Source: Gigantopelta aegis (Eukaryota; Mollusca; Gastropoda; Neomphalida; Peltospiridae). Taken from it: DNA of 64,000 nt. The stretch is taken from the NCBI RefSeq assembly GCF_016097555.1, contig NC_054713.1, positions 40,850,793 through 40,914,792 of the forward strand. The letters run 5' to 3'. A model generated the notes under the pieces. That model searched no databases, was not told the DNA's origin, and was given only the letters and a program-made list of their open reading frames with translations. This document shows, piece after piece, positions 1 to 11,107 of this stretch (the first letter of the stretch is position 1; each line of letters begins with the position of its first letter). The position numbers and the translations under genes were made by a program.

Positions 1-265
1 TAGTGATTCGTTTGCAAACCTATGTAGCCGTTTGGCACAATGCTAAAATGAATAAATGTTATTATCCAGATTCGGGAATTTTCGTTTAATTCGGGCAAAA
101 ATGGGAGCCCGTACGTCTATGTTATATATCGAGGATGACTTTTTTTTAATATATATATTTTTAAAATGTAATTAAACAGGACACATCAAACGGGCGGCGG
201 TACACTGGATTCTCGTGACCTCCATAAAGATCCGCTAGTGACGTGTTTTGTATACGATTGAGAAA

Positions 266-648
266 GAAAGAAATGTTTTATTTAACGACGCACTCAACAC
301 ATTTTATTTACGGTTATATGGCGTCAGACATATGGTTAAGGACCACACAGATTTTGAGAGGAAACCCGCTGTCGCCACTTCATGGGCTACTCTTTCCGAT
401 TAGCAGCAAGAGATCTTGTATTTGCGCTTCCCACAGACAGGATAGGACAAACCATGGCCTTTGTTGAACCAGTTATGGATCACTGGTCAGTGCAAGTGGT
501 TTACACCTACCCACTGAGCCTTGCGGAGTACTCACTCAGGGTTTGGAGTCGGTATCTGGATTAAAAATCCCATGCCTCGATTGGGATCCGAACCCAGTAC
601 CTACCAGCCTGTAGACCGATGACCTAACCACTACTCACCGAGGCCGGT
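266..648 (-). repeat. Composite tRNA-derived SINE, full length
   Basis: Read on the minus strand it starts with a tRNA-like head (ACCGGCCTCGG..., B-box-like GGGTTCGGATCCC). It continues through a central domain found in many other copies here and ends in the tail GTCGTTAAATAAAACATTTC. Near-identical copies lie at 50394-50785 and 51756-52134 on the other strand, so this is one family. Short open frames inside it are not genes. Confidence 0.85.
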
Positions 649-768
649 GTATATGATTGAGAGACAATAGGGAAAATGCTGTTAGGCTGCGTTTCGTCGC
701 TATAGGAGTAAAAACGGGGCCGCGGTTTGGTGGGAGTCCTTTTTAATTCGCCCCTGATTAGGATATCA

Positions 769-1046
769 TTTTCATTTCATTTCAACGTATTTTCGTACTT
801 ATAGCCAAGTAAGGTTCAAGCACGCTGTCCTGGGCTAACACCTCAACTATCTGTGCTGTCTGTTTAAGACAGTGGGTTAGGTTGTTAGTTGGTTAGTGGA
901 TAGTGAGAGAAGAGGATATAGTGGCCTTACACCTACCCATTGAGCCCTTAAGAACTCGCTCTGAGTGGGAGCCGGTACCGGGCTGCGAACCCTGTACCTA
1001 CCAGCCTATATTCCGATGACTTAATCACTGCGCCACAGAGGACGGT
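769..1046 (-). repeat. tRNA-derived SINE, ACCGGCCTCGG-head / AAATGAAATG-tail family
   Basis: The tRNA-like head lies at the right end (minus strand) with a B-box-like GGGTTCGCAGCCC. The body includes GTCCTGG...CAGCCCAGATAG and the tail is an A-rich AAATGAAATG. Relatives in this window lie at 6918-7170, 9424-9692, 13411-13684, 59120-59362 and 59383-59615. Confidence 0.85.
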
Positions 1047-1283
1047 TAGGACATCAACGCAAAGCCTTCCAGCGTTAAAGCTGATCGTTAGACCACTACA
1101 TCACCGTGCAGGCAAGTCAAATCAAGAATTCAAGAGTTATTTCCCTCCAATTCGAGCTATAAACGTACAGATTATCTATATAAAAAGAAAACCCCCACTA
1201 AAATCTTCCTTGTGTTAAACCAAGCGCGATTCTGCCATCTGTTTAATTTTAGTGGTTGATTGCAGTAAATAAATCCAAATACT

Positions 1284-1312
1284 GGGGGGGGGGGGGGGGG
1301 GGGGGGGGGGGG
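1284..1312. repeat. Poly(G) run of 29 bases
   Basis: Uninterrupted G homopolymer about 130 bases upstream of the DHFR start. Its exact length may be a sequencing or assembly estimate. Confidence 0.9.
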
Positions 1313-1445
1313 TGCGATCGGCGAGTAGTGTACAAGGGTTAAATTATTTCATCGTATAAATGTGTGGAGCTCTAGAACACTAAAGGAAACAAAAACAAAG
1401 AAGCACAACAAGGGAAACAACTCTCAACTCTTTATTAAGAAAATT

Positions 1446-2000
1446 ATGACGGCAAAACAGCTGAACGTCATTGTCGCTGCGTGCAACAATCACGGAATAG
1501 GAATCGACGGGAAACTTCCATGGCGACTAAAGAAAGACATGGCGATGTTTAAAATGTTAACAACAAAGACAAACGACGAAAACAAACAAAACGCCGTCAT
1601 CATGGGCCGAAAAACGTGGTCCTCCATTCCGGAAAAGTTCCGACCTTTGGCGAACCGAGTGAACATCGTCTTGAGCACCAGCATGAAGGATTCGCCACTA
1701 GGGGCGCATTTGACGGGAAATTTCGAAGAGGCGATGAGGTTAATATCTGACGGCGATCTTTCGTCTGTGGTGGAATCCGTGTTTATTATTGGAGGGAGTT
1801 CCGTATACAGCGAAGCTATGAAGTGGCCGAAGTGTCGAGTTTATCTCACTCGGGTATTGTCGGATTTCCATTGCGACACGTTCTTTCCCGATATCAGTGA
1901 CGAGATATTCAAAAAGACGGACAACCCAGAGTGGCTACCAGACACTCCCCAACAGGACGGTGATATCACATTTGTTTACGAAGTGTACGATAAACTATAA
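1446..2000 (+). CDS. DHFR: Dihydrofolate reductase, intronless, 184 aa
   Basis: Reduces dihydrofolate to tetrahydrofolate with NADPH, feeding thymidylate and purine synthesis in the cytosol. The 184-residue product matches the usual DHFR length (about 186). Visible landmarks are VIVAACNNHGIGIDGKLPW at residues 8-26, MGRKTW at 53-58, the NADPH-binding IIGGSSVY at 114-121, and DTFFPDI and YEVYDKL near the C-terminus. The frame is open for 28 more codons upstream (to 1362), but that extension is Lys-rich and unlike DHFR, so I start at the Met before TAKQLNVIVA. The acidic active-site residue is Asp31 (LKKDMAMF), where animal enzymes usually have Glu; bacterial DHFR uses Asp. No intron interrupts the frame, although most animal DHFR genes are split. 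No clear poly(A) tail or target duplication was seen to prove a retrocopy. A TATA-like TATAAA lies near 1354. A TIR repeat starts about 20 bases after the stop. Confidence 0.93.
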   Translation: MTAKQLNVIVAACNNHGIGIDGKLPWRLKKDMAMFKMLTTKTNDENKQNAVIMGRKTWSSIPEKFRPLANRVNIVLSTSMKDSPLGAHLTGNFEEAMRLISDGDLSSVVESVFIIGGSSVYSEAMKWPKCRVYLTRVLSDFHCDTFFPDISDEIFKKTDNPEWLPDTPQQDGDITFVYEVYDKL

Positions 2001-2019
2001 TATTTGAAAGAAAAGGTTT

Positions 2020-2334
2020 AAAGTCGCAAATCCTAGTGTTTGAACACCTACCACATGTTCACTGCCATAATCGTTTTTGATAATTCAAAGTATTTTCGGT
2101 CATCCTTGTTACTGTATTTGTAATACCACGAAATTCATTTTTTACTATTTCTAAAAGTGCACGTACCTCTGAGAAGAAAAAGGTTATGGAGACCAGCTCG
2201 TCTATTTGTACGGGTATTTTCAACACCACAAACTTTTGGTTTCTTCTATAGTAATATGTTCAGGTATGTTACAGGTTTGTAGATTAATCAGGCTTGGTGT
2301 CCATGTTCGCGAGTTGAAACTAGGGTCTGCGATT
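2020..2334. repeat. Non-autonomous TIR element (AGTCGCA...CCTAGTTT family)
   Basis: Imperfect inverted termini: AGTCGCAAATCCTAGTGTTT at the left, and the complement of AATCGCAGACCCTAGTTTCA at the right. The interior resembles copies at 30170-30510 and 33074-33475 (shared CGGTCATCCTGGT and AATACCACGAAATGCATTTT). It probably supplies much of the DHFR 3' untranslated region. Confidence 0.65.
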
Positions 2335-3010
2335 TTGAGGTAAAAAAGGTGGATTGGTGGTATTCTGTACCCTCGGGTGATTTAGGTTTTCGGACATACC
2401 AAGTATTTTCTTCGTACTGACTGTTACAGATCACGTGACTGATCCCTAGTCCGTCTGTTCTGTGACGATAGACCTCTGGATGTTCCAGAAATCTGAGATT
2501 TTACGAAAAGCTTACGGTGGCCTTAAAGGCATACTGTCACAGATTTAAGGACCTTATTACTCTAAAAATGGATAATAAATAAAAATTACATTAATTGTTG
2601 GAAACCAAATCCAGCTATCGCATCACCTTAACTGAACCATGATGGAGTGAAATCCATGCCAACCCTCTTGGCAATTTTAGTTTTTGAATTATGGACCATT
2701 GCCATAATTCAATTATTTTTACAAAATACCATTAATAAATGGAGTATGTGGTTATGAAGATGGTTGAATAAAGTACATTTAGGGACAAATCAAATTATTT
2801 TGTTCAGGTAATACTTTGTTAGACCATTAAATAGGTCAGTGGTCTGTGACAATATGCCTTTAATCCATGATTTTTAAAGATTATGAAATATGTTCCGTAT
2901 GTTTTGTTTGTCATTGTTATCTTGTTTCATGCTTGATGTACACACATGTATATTATTATACAGTGTTCGAAATAAGCACTTGTACATTTTGTTCCAACAA
3001 GTACAAATCT
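2335..3010. other. No gene seen; AT-rich unique or decayed repeat DNA
   Basis: Nothing here is recognisable as coding. A fragment near 2960-2990 (GTTCGAAATAAGCACTTGTA) resembles the ends of the TIR element at 49016-50176. Confidence 0.4.
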
Positions 3011-3625
3011 GGACCCATATTCACAAAAAGGTGTAAAGTTACGTCTACGACTAGCACTTACGTCTGCCGTAGATTTAAGTTTACGTGCAAGAAGCACCTT
3101 ATTCTCAAAGACGGTCGTAAACGTAAACGTAACTTAGTTAGACGTAAATCTACGATTGTAACTCTGTAACCGGAGATTTTTTTATTTTTATTTTTTTTAT
3201 TATATTATTATTATAGAAAAATGGCTACCGGGTAAATATCAAATGCACAAAACACAATTTCGTTTGTCGTCTGCTAACAACATCGCGAAGGCCGAACCAT
3301 AGCATTTTGGTATTGGCAAGGATCCGCGTTTTGGTACGAACTTTAGGACATCTTTAAAAAGGAAAAGATAGCTCAGGACAAATATGGGCGAGTCGAAAAC
3401 ATCCGTTCTATCACCAATTTCTTTTATAATGTTCAATCCGTGAGCGTTCGCCATCGCGAACTGCTTCAGTTATTGGAAATGATCCATTTCCCACAAATAA
3501 TAGTAAATAACGGCGATCGTGCTCGATTTGTTATATGTACACGACTTACGTGCAGCGTTAGTTGTAACCGGAGGCATTTTAAATAAAAACGTCCATGTTT
3601 ACACGTAGTTTACGTTTACATTAAT
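3011..3625 (-). repeat. TIR element, truncated copy, inverted relative to 4368-4896
   Basis: Begins with GGACCCATATTCACAAAA. Its interior is the reverse complement of the copy at 4368-4896: the segments around AAAGTTCGTACCAAAACGCG and GACGACAAACGAAATTG recur in opposite orientation. The far terminus is missing or decayed. A 71-residue minus-strand open frame inside it (3239-3454) has no family I recognise. Confidence 0.7.
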
Positions 3626-3629
3626 TAAT

Positions 3630-4367
3630 TTATTTATTTAGCTGTTCAGCCGTCAGATAATTTACGTATTACGTTATTTATTATAACTACTAACTGATTC
3701 AGTAATGTACTATTATTTATCCTAAGTATTAAGAAGCAAAATAATATTGACATATAGTCTTAGAGAAGAAACCAGCTAAATTTGTTCCATTATTAGCAAC
3801 CTGGGATCTTTTCATATGCACCATATTATTATTATTAGGATATTATTATTATTAAACGCCTATTCCAGAGCAGTATCGTGGAAGAAAACTCGGAACCAGA
3901 GACGAATAATAAAATAGCCCGATTCCGCCAACAGTGGGGATTGATCCCAGATCGACCGCTCATAATGACCACAGACACCATATTCGAGATTTTTGTAAAT
4001 AACTGCACTACTGGATTAATGCATATCTCTCTCTCCCTTCCCTCCCTCCCTCTCTCTCTATTCTCTCGTCTCTCTAAGTCTCTCTCTCTCTCTCTCTCCG
4101 TCTTATAAATACCACAGAAAGCATTAACATATTTAAATAGCATATTTTGTTTAGATACTATTGTTTACTATTCACTGTCTATGTTTTGGGGGCAATAAAT
4201 CTTTAAAAAAAAAAAAAAATGGTTGTCTAGTGGACAAAAGAAAATGTTCACTGCAATGCAAAATATTGTGCTTGCACCTGAATAAAACAAACCATTTATT
4301 TGAACAAGAGATTATTACCTTAGCTTGTGTGTCGTACTGATTTTACGACACGAGTGTCAGAATTCCT
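3630..4367. other. No gene seen; contains a CT-rich microsatellite near 4027-4102
   Basis: AT-rich DNA with a (TCTC)n/(CCCT)n stretch, an A-run near 4205-4220 and ATT repeats near 3825-3855. I can support no coding region. Confidence 0.5.
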
Positions 4368-4896
4368 GGACCCATATTCACAAAACATCGTCAGTCTAGT
4401 TTTGCACGTAAACGTAAATCTACGACCGAAGAGCTATTCACAAAACAACGTAAACGTAAGTTACGTGTAAAATTGGACGTAAATATAAGAGCTCCTCTGG
4501 TTACAACTAACTTTTTTCTAAATTTTTTCTGTGATCGAACGGATGTTTCGACTCGGCCACAATTTTCGTGAGTTATCTTTTCCTTTTTAAGAATGTCCTA
4601 AAGTTCGTACCAAAACGCGGATCCTCACCAATACCAAAATGCCATAGTTCGCCATGTTATTGTTAGCAGACGACAAACGAAATTGCGTTTTGCGCATTTG
4701 TTATTTACCCGGTAGCCATCGTTTCTAATGTTTTTTTGTTTTTTTATTTCTCCGGTGAGTTTTACAATCGTAGATTTATGTCCAAGTTACGTTTACGTTT
4801 ACGAATAAGGCGCTTCGTGCACGTAAACGTAAATCTACGGCAGACGTAAGTGCTAGTCGTAGACGTAATTTTACACCTTTTCGTGAATATGGGTCC
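4368..4896. repeat. Non-autonomous TIR element, complete (529 bp)
   Basis: Starts GGACCCATATTCACAAAA and ends TTTTCGTGAATATGGGTCC, an inverted terminal match. The subterminal regions carry many ACGTAAACGTAAATCTACG-type sub-repeats on both sides. The first third and last third are themselves partly complementary. A second, truncated copy lies inverted at 3011-3625. Confidence 0.75.
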
Positions 4897-4930
4897 TGTA
4901 TTGTCCGAGCGAGAGCGAGGGTAATACTTT

Positions 4931-4986
4931 GAAATGTTTTATTTAACGACGCACTCAACACATTTTGTTTACGGTTATATGGCGTC
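4931..4986 (-). repeat. SINE tail fragment
   Basis: Only the last ~55 bases of the GTCGTTAAATAAAACATTT tail type are present. Confidence 0.7.
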
Positions 4987-4989
4987 GGC

Positions 4990-5825
4990 AAGGGTAATAC
5001 ATGCATCCTGACACGAATTTTGTAAAATCAGTACGATTCACACGCGAGTGTATTAATTTCTGTATTATCCACATTATCCATAATAATACATACAAATGTA
5101 ACAACTTAATAAAGTTGAAAATATTTATTTGTTTAAATATTTTTTAAACAATGATACAACGTGAAATGGCAAACAGAATTCTGAAAAAAACCCATGATTT
5201 ATGACGTCAATCGTCGTAAAACATGAGCCAGGCACCCCGGTGTGCTAGGCAAAAAGAATAGGGGAAATCCCAACCCGAAAGATAAATATGTTTGTCGGAA
5301 ACTCGCCAAGGCTCGTTTCTGACAAAACTGTTGTATCTCGAGGGTTGGGATTTCCCCGTCTTCAACAGCCACGAGTCTTTGATTAGTTTTCTTGCATACC
5401 TAACTAGTTTTTATAATATCAAAACAAAGGATCAATACATTTTTCTTACCCACTGGACTGAATTAGCCAGTATTGCACGGTGCTAGATTAATAGAATCTA
5501 TCCCCGTTGTGAGGTATGGATGAGGCAATTCGAACCCTCGGAACAAAACATTTCTTTTTTTTTTCTTTTTTTTTTGTGAGGGTCGAGGTTTTGTCCCGAG
5601 GCTTGCATTTTTATGTCGTTGCATAAATTGGACTATATTTTTCAGCGTATGATTAAATGAATTTTATTGTTTGTAGGTGAAATGTTTACGAATTACAACA
5701 ATAAACAAAACGTACGCCAATCACAATACAGAACACATCATTTTACAATAAAATTTAAAGATTATACGCTATCTACAGCTACATAAAATCATTTAAAAAC
5801 AAATTATTTTGTTTTCAAAAAGTAA
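4990..5825. other. No gene seen; AT-rich DNA
   Basis: Short open frames (for example 5292-5486) have no recognisable motif. Nothing supportable was found. Confidence 0.4.
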
Positions 5826-6148
5826 TATGGAAAGAAAGAAATATTTTATTTAACGACGCACTCAACACATTTTATTTACGGTTATATGGCGTCAGACATA
5901 CGGTTAAGGACCACAAAAATATTGAAAGGAAACCCGCTGTCGCCACTTCATGGGCTACTCTTTTCGATTAGCAGCAAGGGATCTTTTATATGCACCATCC
6001 CACAGATAGGGTAGTACATACCACGGCCTTTGATATACCAGTCGTGGTGCACTGGCTAGAACGAGAAATAGCCCAATGGGCCCACTGACGGGGATCGACC
6101 GCGCATCGGCGAGCGCTGTGCCACTGGGCTACGTCCCGCCCCTAAAAC
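5826..6148 (-). repeat. tRNA-derived SINE (GGGCGGGACGTAGCCC head), full length
   Basis: On the minus strand, the head GGGCGGGACGTAGCCCAGTG carries an A-box-like TAGCCCAGTGG and is followed by a B-box-like GATCGATCCCC region. The shared central domain (GGAACGAG...ATACCAC) and the GTCGTTAAATAAAA tail follow. Confidence 0.85.
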
Positions 6149-6149
6149 G

Positions 6150-6917
6150 TAATATGGAGGCCACAATAGCCAGATCCTGACTGTAGACCTATATTTCGTC
6201 CCACGTGGAACGCACTTTTTCTTACTATGGAATATACTACAAGTTATTTATTTGTTAGCTGATTGTTTTTTAACTTGCACAAACAATTTGTTTGTTTTTT
6301 TTGTTGTTTTTTTTTTGGGGTGGGGGGGTGTATTTGTTTTTGTTTTTGTTTGTTATTTGCAAGGCACTTTTACTTTTCTCTTTACGTCAAACCAAACTGA
6401 AATTATTCACCAAAAAACATTTTTATAAAATGATGGAACAATCTAGTAGCCCGTCGGACCACCGGCTTTGGAGAATATGGTAGCACGATATGGGTTTCGA
6501 AAGTCAAAACGCTAAGATCGAGTCCTCCAGAGAGCGATGCTGAGTTCAACCAGGAAATATTACGTACATGTTTTTAAAAAAAAAATTGTATGTGTCCTTT
6601 CTGATTTTAGCCAGTGATACTCAGGGAAACCATTGTGGCAGGTAATTACACTTTTGAACATCTCTATCTAATTATGCAAATATCGTGTGCGGAAACTTGG
6701 CAGTACCATATTTCTTTTGCCTTTAGGATAATAAACTTTGTTTTTAAAAATTAATTAATTAAAAACAAAATAATATTAATAATAATAAAAAATACAAAAT
6801 AATAACAATTAGCGGGGAGATGCGTGAGATCCATTATTTGTAGAACTTCACTGATCACAAGAAAACAAATGAGTGAAAATAGTGATATGTCACATGCAAC
6901 TGTGACAATGTATCTTG
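6150..6917. other. No gene seen; lies downstream of the secreted-protein gene
   Basis: AT-rich, with G/T-rich and A-rich low-complexity patches near 6290-6350 and 6740-6810. It may include 3' untranslated sequence of the minus-strand gene ending at 7181. Confidence 0.35.
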
Positions 6918-7170
6918 TTTTTCGTTTTATTTCAACTTATTTTCGTGCTTATAATCCAATTAAGGTTCAAGCACGCTGTCCTGGACAAATACCTCAGGTA
7001 ACTGGGCTGTCTGTCCAGGACAGTCGGTTAGTTGTTAATTGTTAGTGGTTATTGAGAGAAGATGGCGTAGTCGTTAAAACTCGCTCTGGGTGAGAGTCGG
7101 TACCGGGCTGCGAACCCTGTACCTCCCAGCCTTATGTCCGATGGCTTAACCACGACGTCACCGAGGCCGG
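6918..7170 (-). repeat. tRNA-derived SINE (ACCGGCCTCGG-head family)
   Basis: Same family as 769-1046, with a minus-strand head near 7170. It ends about 10 bases beyond the stop codon of the minus-strand gene, so it probably lies in that gene's 3' untranslated region. Confidence 0.8.
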
Positions 7171-7180
7171 TGGTGTATCT

Positions 7181-7440
7181 TTAAGAACATCCATATGTTC
7201 TGCTGGAAACGTCCCAAAAATTCCACGGACTCTGTTGTTGTGTACCTCCCTTCAGCCCCGCCAGGATCTCGCAGTTCTGCACGGACCGGGTGGAGTCGAA
7301 ATTCATCCCCCAACAGTTCTGTTTCTGCTCGCAGAGTTGTGCGCATGCCGTGATCGCATGTGCAGAGTACTTCAATAATGACGTAGCGAGACGTCGGGTT
7401 CCCACTTCCGGTTTTCCAAACAGCACAGATACCGAGGCCA
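7181..7440 (-). CDS. Exon 6 of the secreted protein: PAN/apple-like module and stop
   Basis: Acceptor TTGTTCCAG precedes 7440; the exon enters in phase 1 and stops at 7181. The 85 residues contain [19 protein letters not shown] and [11 protein letters not shown], a cysteine spacing typical of PAN/apple modules. They end YGCS. Confidence 0.8.
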
Positions 7441-9024
7441 CTGGAACAATAGATGAACAACAAGAGTATTTTTACAATTTATACTGTTGTACCAAATTTT
7501 ACTATGACCATAGCAACACGTCATCTAAATTAAAGAGGCAGTCTTAAAGATAAATTTACATAATGACCAAATATATTTATTAATTTATATTATAAAGTGT
7601 AAAGATTAGATTTTGAATGATATGCCCACAAAAATTAGAGCGCTACGAAATCGTAAAACCATCGTAGGTTCTGACGTCACTACAGCATAATGACGTCATT
7701 GCTTCGAAAATATGGGCCCTGAATATAATTATTATACTGAATCTTTTCGCAATAAGGTCACTTAAAGCCGCACACCCCAGTTTTTTCTCGAGTGCGCGCG
7801 GCATTTCAAGAAATAAAAAAAATGCATTTCGTGGTTTTACAAACATCAGGATTACCAAAAAGCACTTCAGGTGAATGGAAATGTGTATTCTAAATAATAA
7901 AATGTAAGTAAAGTGCAATTTTATTTGTGAGAAAATGGGTTTAATAGCGAAAAACAACGCCGTAATGGTTAACAACTAGCCGTAACTAGGGCGTGTCTGT
8001 TATTTCATTTACGTTCATCGGGGTATGAAAAAAATCAAATTTCCGCAAACTGTGTGAATCGGCGAAGACGTTCTCACATAAGTTTGCGGATGGTTTGTTG
8101 TTGTCGTTCATATCCAGATGAACGTAAAATAAATAAGACAATACTTAGTATTAAATTTGAACCATACTGGCCAATAATAACACTAAAATGTCAAACTTTA
8201 TTTTGAATTATTTGTTATCCATAAACAATAACGCTCAATAAGACAACTTGCCCATATAAAATGACGTCATCGGATATGACGTTCCCTGACGACGTACTTT
8301 TTACGTTCATCGAAAAATGAACAAACTCCCGTTGCTACGTCTGAACCAGTGGGATAACGTTACGTTGCAATGATTGAATGTAACAGAAATTTAATTATTT
8401 ATCTATAATTTTTTGAAAAAAAAATTCAAAAACATTTCAGGTATTTAGTTATTGCAACAAAACACTCTTAACAGCTATACACCACGCCCTGCCTCCCTCC
8501 CCACCCCCACCCATCTATCCTTGCTCATATTTAATGCCAAAAAAAAATTCCACTTGGCACGTGACTTGACTCAACTTTTACTTCCTGCCTCCCTTTTACT
8601 CGAAGTGGCCATATTGATGTCATCATGGTTACTAAAATACAAATCGTTTCAAATTCCTCCGCAAAATAATCATCGCACCCGATGTGTTTTACTGATAGCA
8701 TCAGGAAAGAAAGGTTTTATAGATGTTACCCTTGGTTTCGGAAGCCACCTCTGGTCTTAACATTAACCGTTTTGTGTGTGCGCACAAAAGGACAAACGAA
8801 TAATCAATGTATGTGTCACTTTACACCTGTTAACTTTCCCAAATGGCTAGTGGTTTTGTAGAAACGTTTAATTATCAATAATATTTAATTATCATTACTA
8901 TATCAATGACGTGAAGGTTTAAATGATCAATACATTAAAAGTATACAGTATAATCACCATATAGGGTGTATACCACCAAACCAAACCTAACAGACAATAA
9001 TAGTTATTATTATTATTATTTTAG

Positions 9025-9057
<33 letters not shown>

Positions 9058-9185
9058 CAGTATTGTGATTATTATTATTATTATATACAATCTTTACTTA
9101 TTAGAAGGTAGGTCAATTAGTTCCAGAGTATTCCATAATCATAACAATAATAATCATATATATTATTTTGAAAATAACATATATA

Positions 9186-9269
<84 letters not shown>

Positions 9270-10275
9270 GTATGACGTCATATTTAGCAGTTATTTAGCA
9301 GATCCTTTCTGAAGATAACATTGAAACATGTAAAAGGATCATTATTTCTTTAAATTGTTTTTTAAAATACATATATACTGTACACTTGTTTTCTTTTATC
9401 ATTTTTATTTATATATATATATACATTTCATTTTATTTCGACTTATTTTCGTGCTTATATCATATTAAGGTTCTAGCACGATGTCTTGGACAAACACTTC
9501 AGCTATCTGGGCTGTTTGTCTAGGTCAGTGGGTTGGTTGTTAGTGGTTAGTGAGAGAGAAGAGGGTGTAGTGGTTTACACCAAACCAATGAGTCGTTTAA
9601 AGTAATTCTGGGTGAGAGCCGATACCGGGCTGCGAACCCAGTACCTACCCGCATTATGTCCGATGGCTTAACCACGACATCATCGAGGCCGGTATATATA
9701 CAACCATAAAAGATATTGAAAACGCAGTAGAGAAATAATGTTTTTAAGAAGTGTTTGAGTTTTGTTTCTTAAACTAGTACTTTTTCAAACATATTTGTGT
9801 AAACTGTTCCAGAATTGAAAGCTTTCTTGTAGTGCTCCATTTTTGGTCCGGGACGGGATTTAGCCCAGTTGGTTGAGTGCTCGCTTAATATGCTTATGTC
9901 GCAGGATCGAACCGCCTCGGTGGATCCATTCAACTGATTGGGTTTTTATCGTTCCAACCAGTGCAGCAAAACTGGTCAAAGCCCGTGGTATGTGCTTTCC
10001 TGTGTGTGGGAAAATGCATATAAAAGATCCCTTGATGCATTAAGAAAGAATGTAGCGGATTTCCTTTGATGACTACGTGTCAAAATTAACAAATGATTTG
10101 ACATCCAGTAGCCGATGATTAATTAATCAATATGCTGTAATGGTGTCGTTAAACAAAACAAAATACAACATGTTCGGGAAGCAAACATATTTCCATTATC
10201 AATGGAAAGCGTCAATAGTAGCATGTGAGGTTAAAACCGCTATATGTAACGTTCCGATCAACGCGCGCACACGCA

Positions 10276-10327
<52 letters not shown>

Positions 10328-10598
10328 CAGAGAGTGTGAGAGAGAGAAAGAGAGAGAGTAAGAGAGAGAAAGAGAGAGAGTAAGAGAGAGAGAGAGAGAG
10401 AGATACAAACTGAGACATATAGAAACAAAGAGGCATAAAGAAACAGACTGATACAGAGACAGACAGACAGACAGAGAGAGAGAGATAGTGTGTGTGTGAG
10501 AGAGAGAGAAAGAGAGTGAGTGAGAGAGAGAGAGAGAGAGAAAGAGACAGAGAGAGTGTGTGTGTGTGTGTGAGAGAGAGAAAGAGACAGAGAGAGAT

Positions 10599-10636
<38 letters not shown>

Positions 10637-11066
10637 CATGAGCATGTATATAAAGATTACAACCCCTCACCATTAAACTACGCCAATGGTGCTATATATA
10701 TTACAGTCGAATCCATTATATTGCATATCGGTTTATACCATACATCGGTTATTTACATATTATTCTGCAGCATTAACCTTTTAGCATTAAACCAATACAA
10801 ATGATATAGCATAATTGAATATCTTTATAAAGACAAATATTGGTTAATTGCATACGAAAATCAAACAAAATCTGGAAAATTTCATCATAAAATGTTCAAC
10901 ACATCTTTAATATTTTACCAGAAATAATTATAACTGCACAGAGAAGAAAGCTGCATGGTGTATGTTGGTTAAAAACCAATGTGCACAGAGTGTGGCTTCC
11001 AGATAAAATATTTTCTATATTGTTATTACTTTAAACCATTTTAAATCGTTTTAAATGCTATTAAAA

Positions 11067-11107
<41 letters not shown>

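Noticed and set aside
8452-8760. 102-residue plus-strand frame as a gene
   Set aside because: Lies in an intron on the opposite strand, no motif, and composition like its surroundings.
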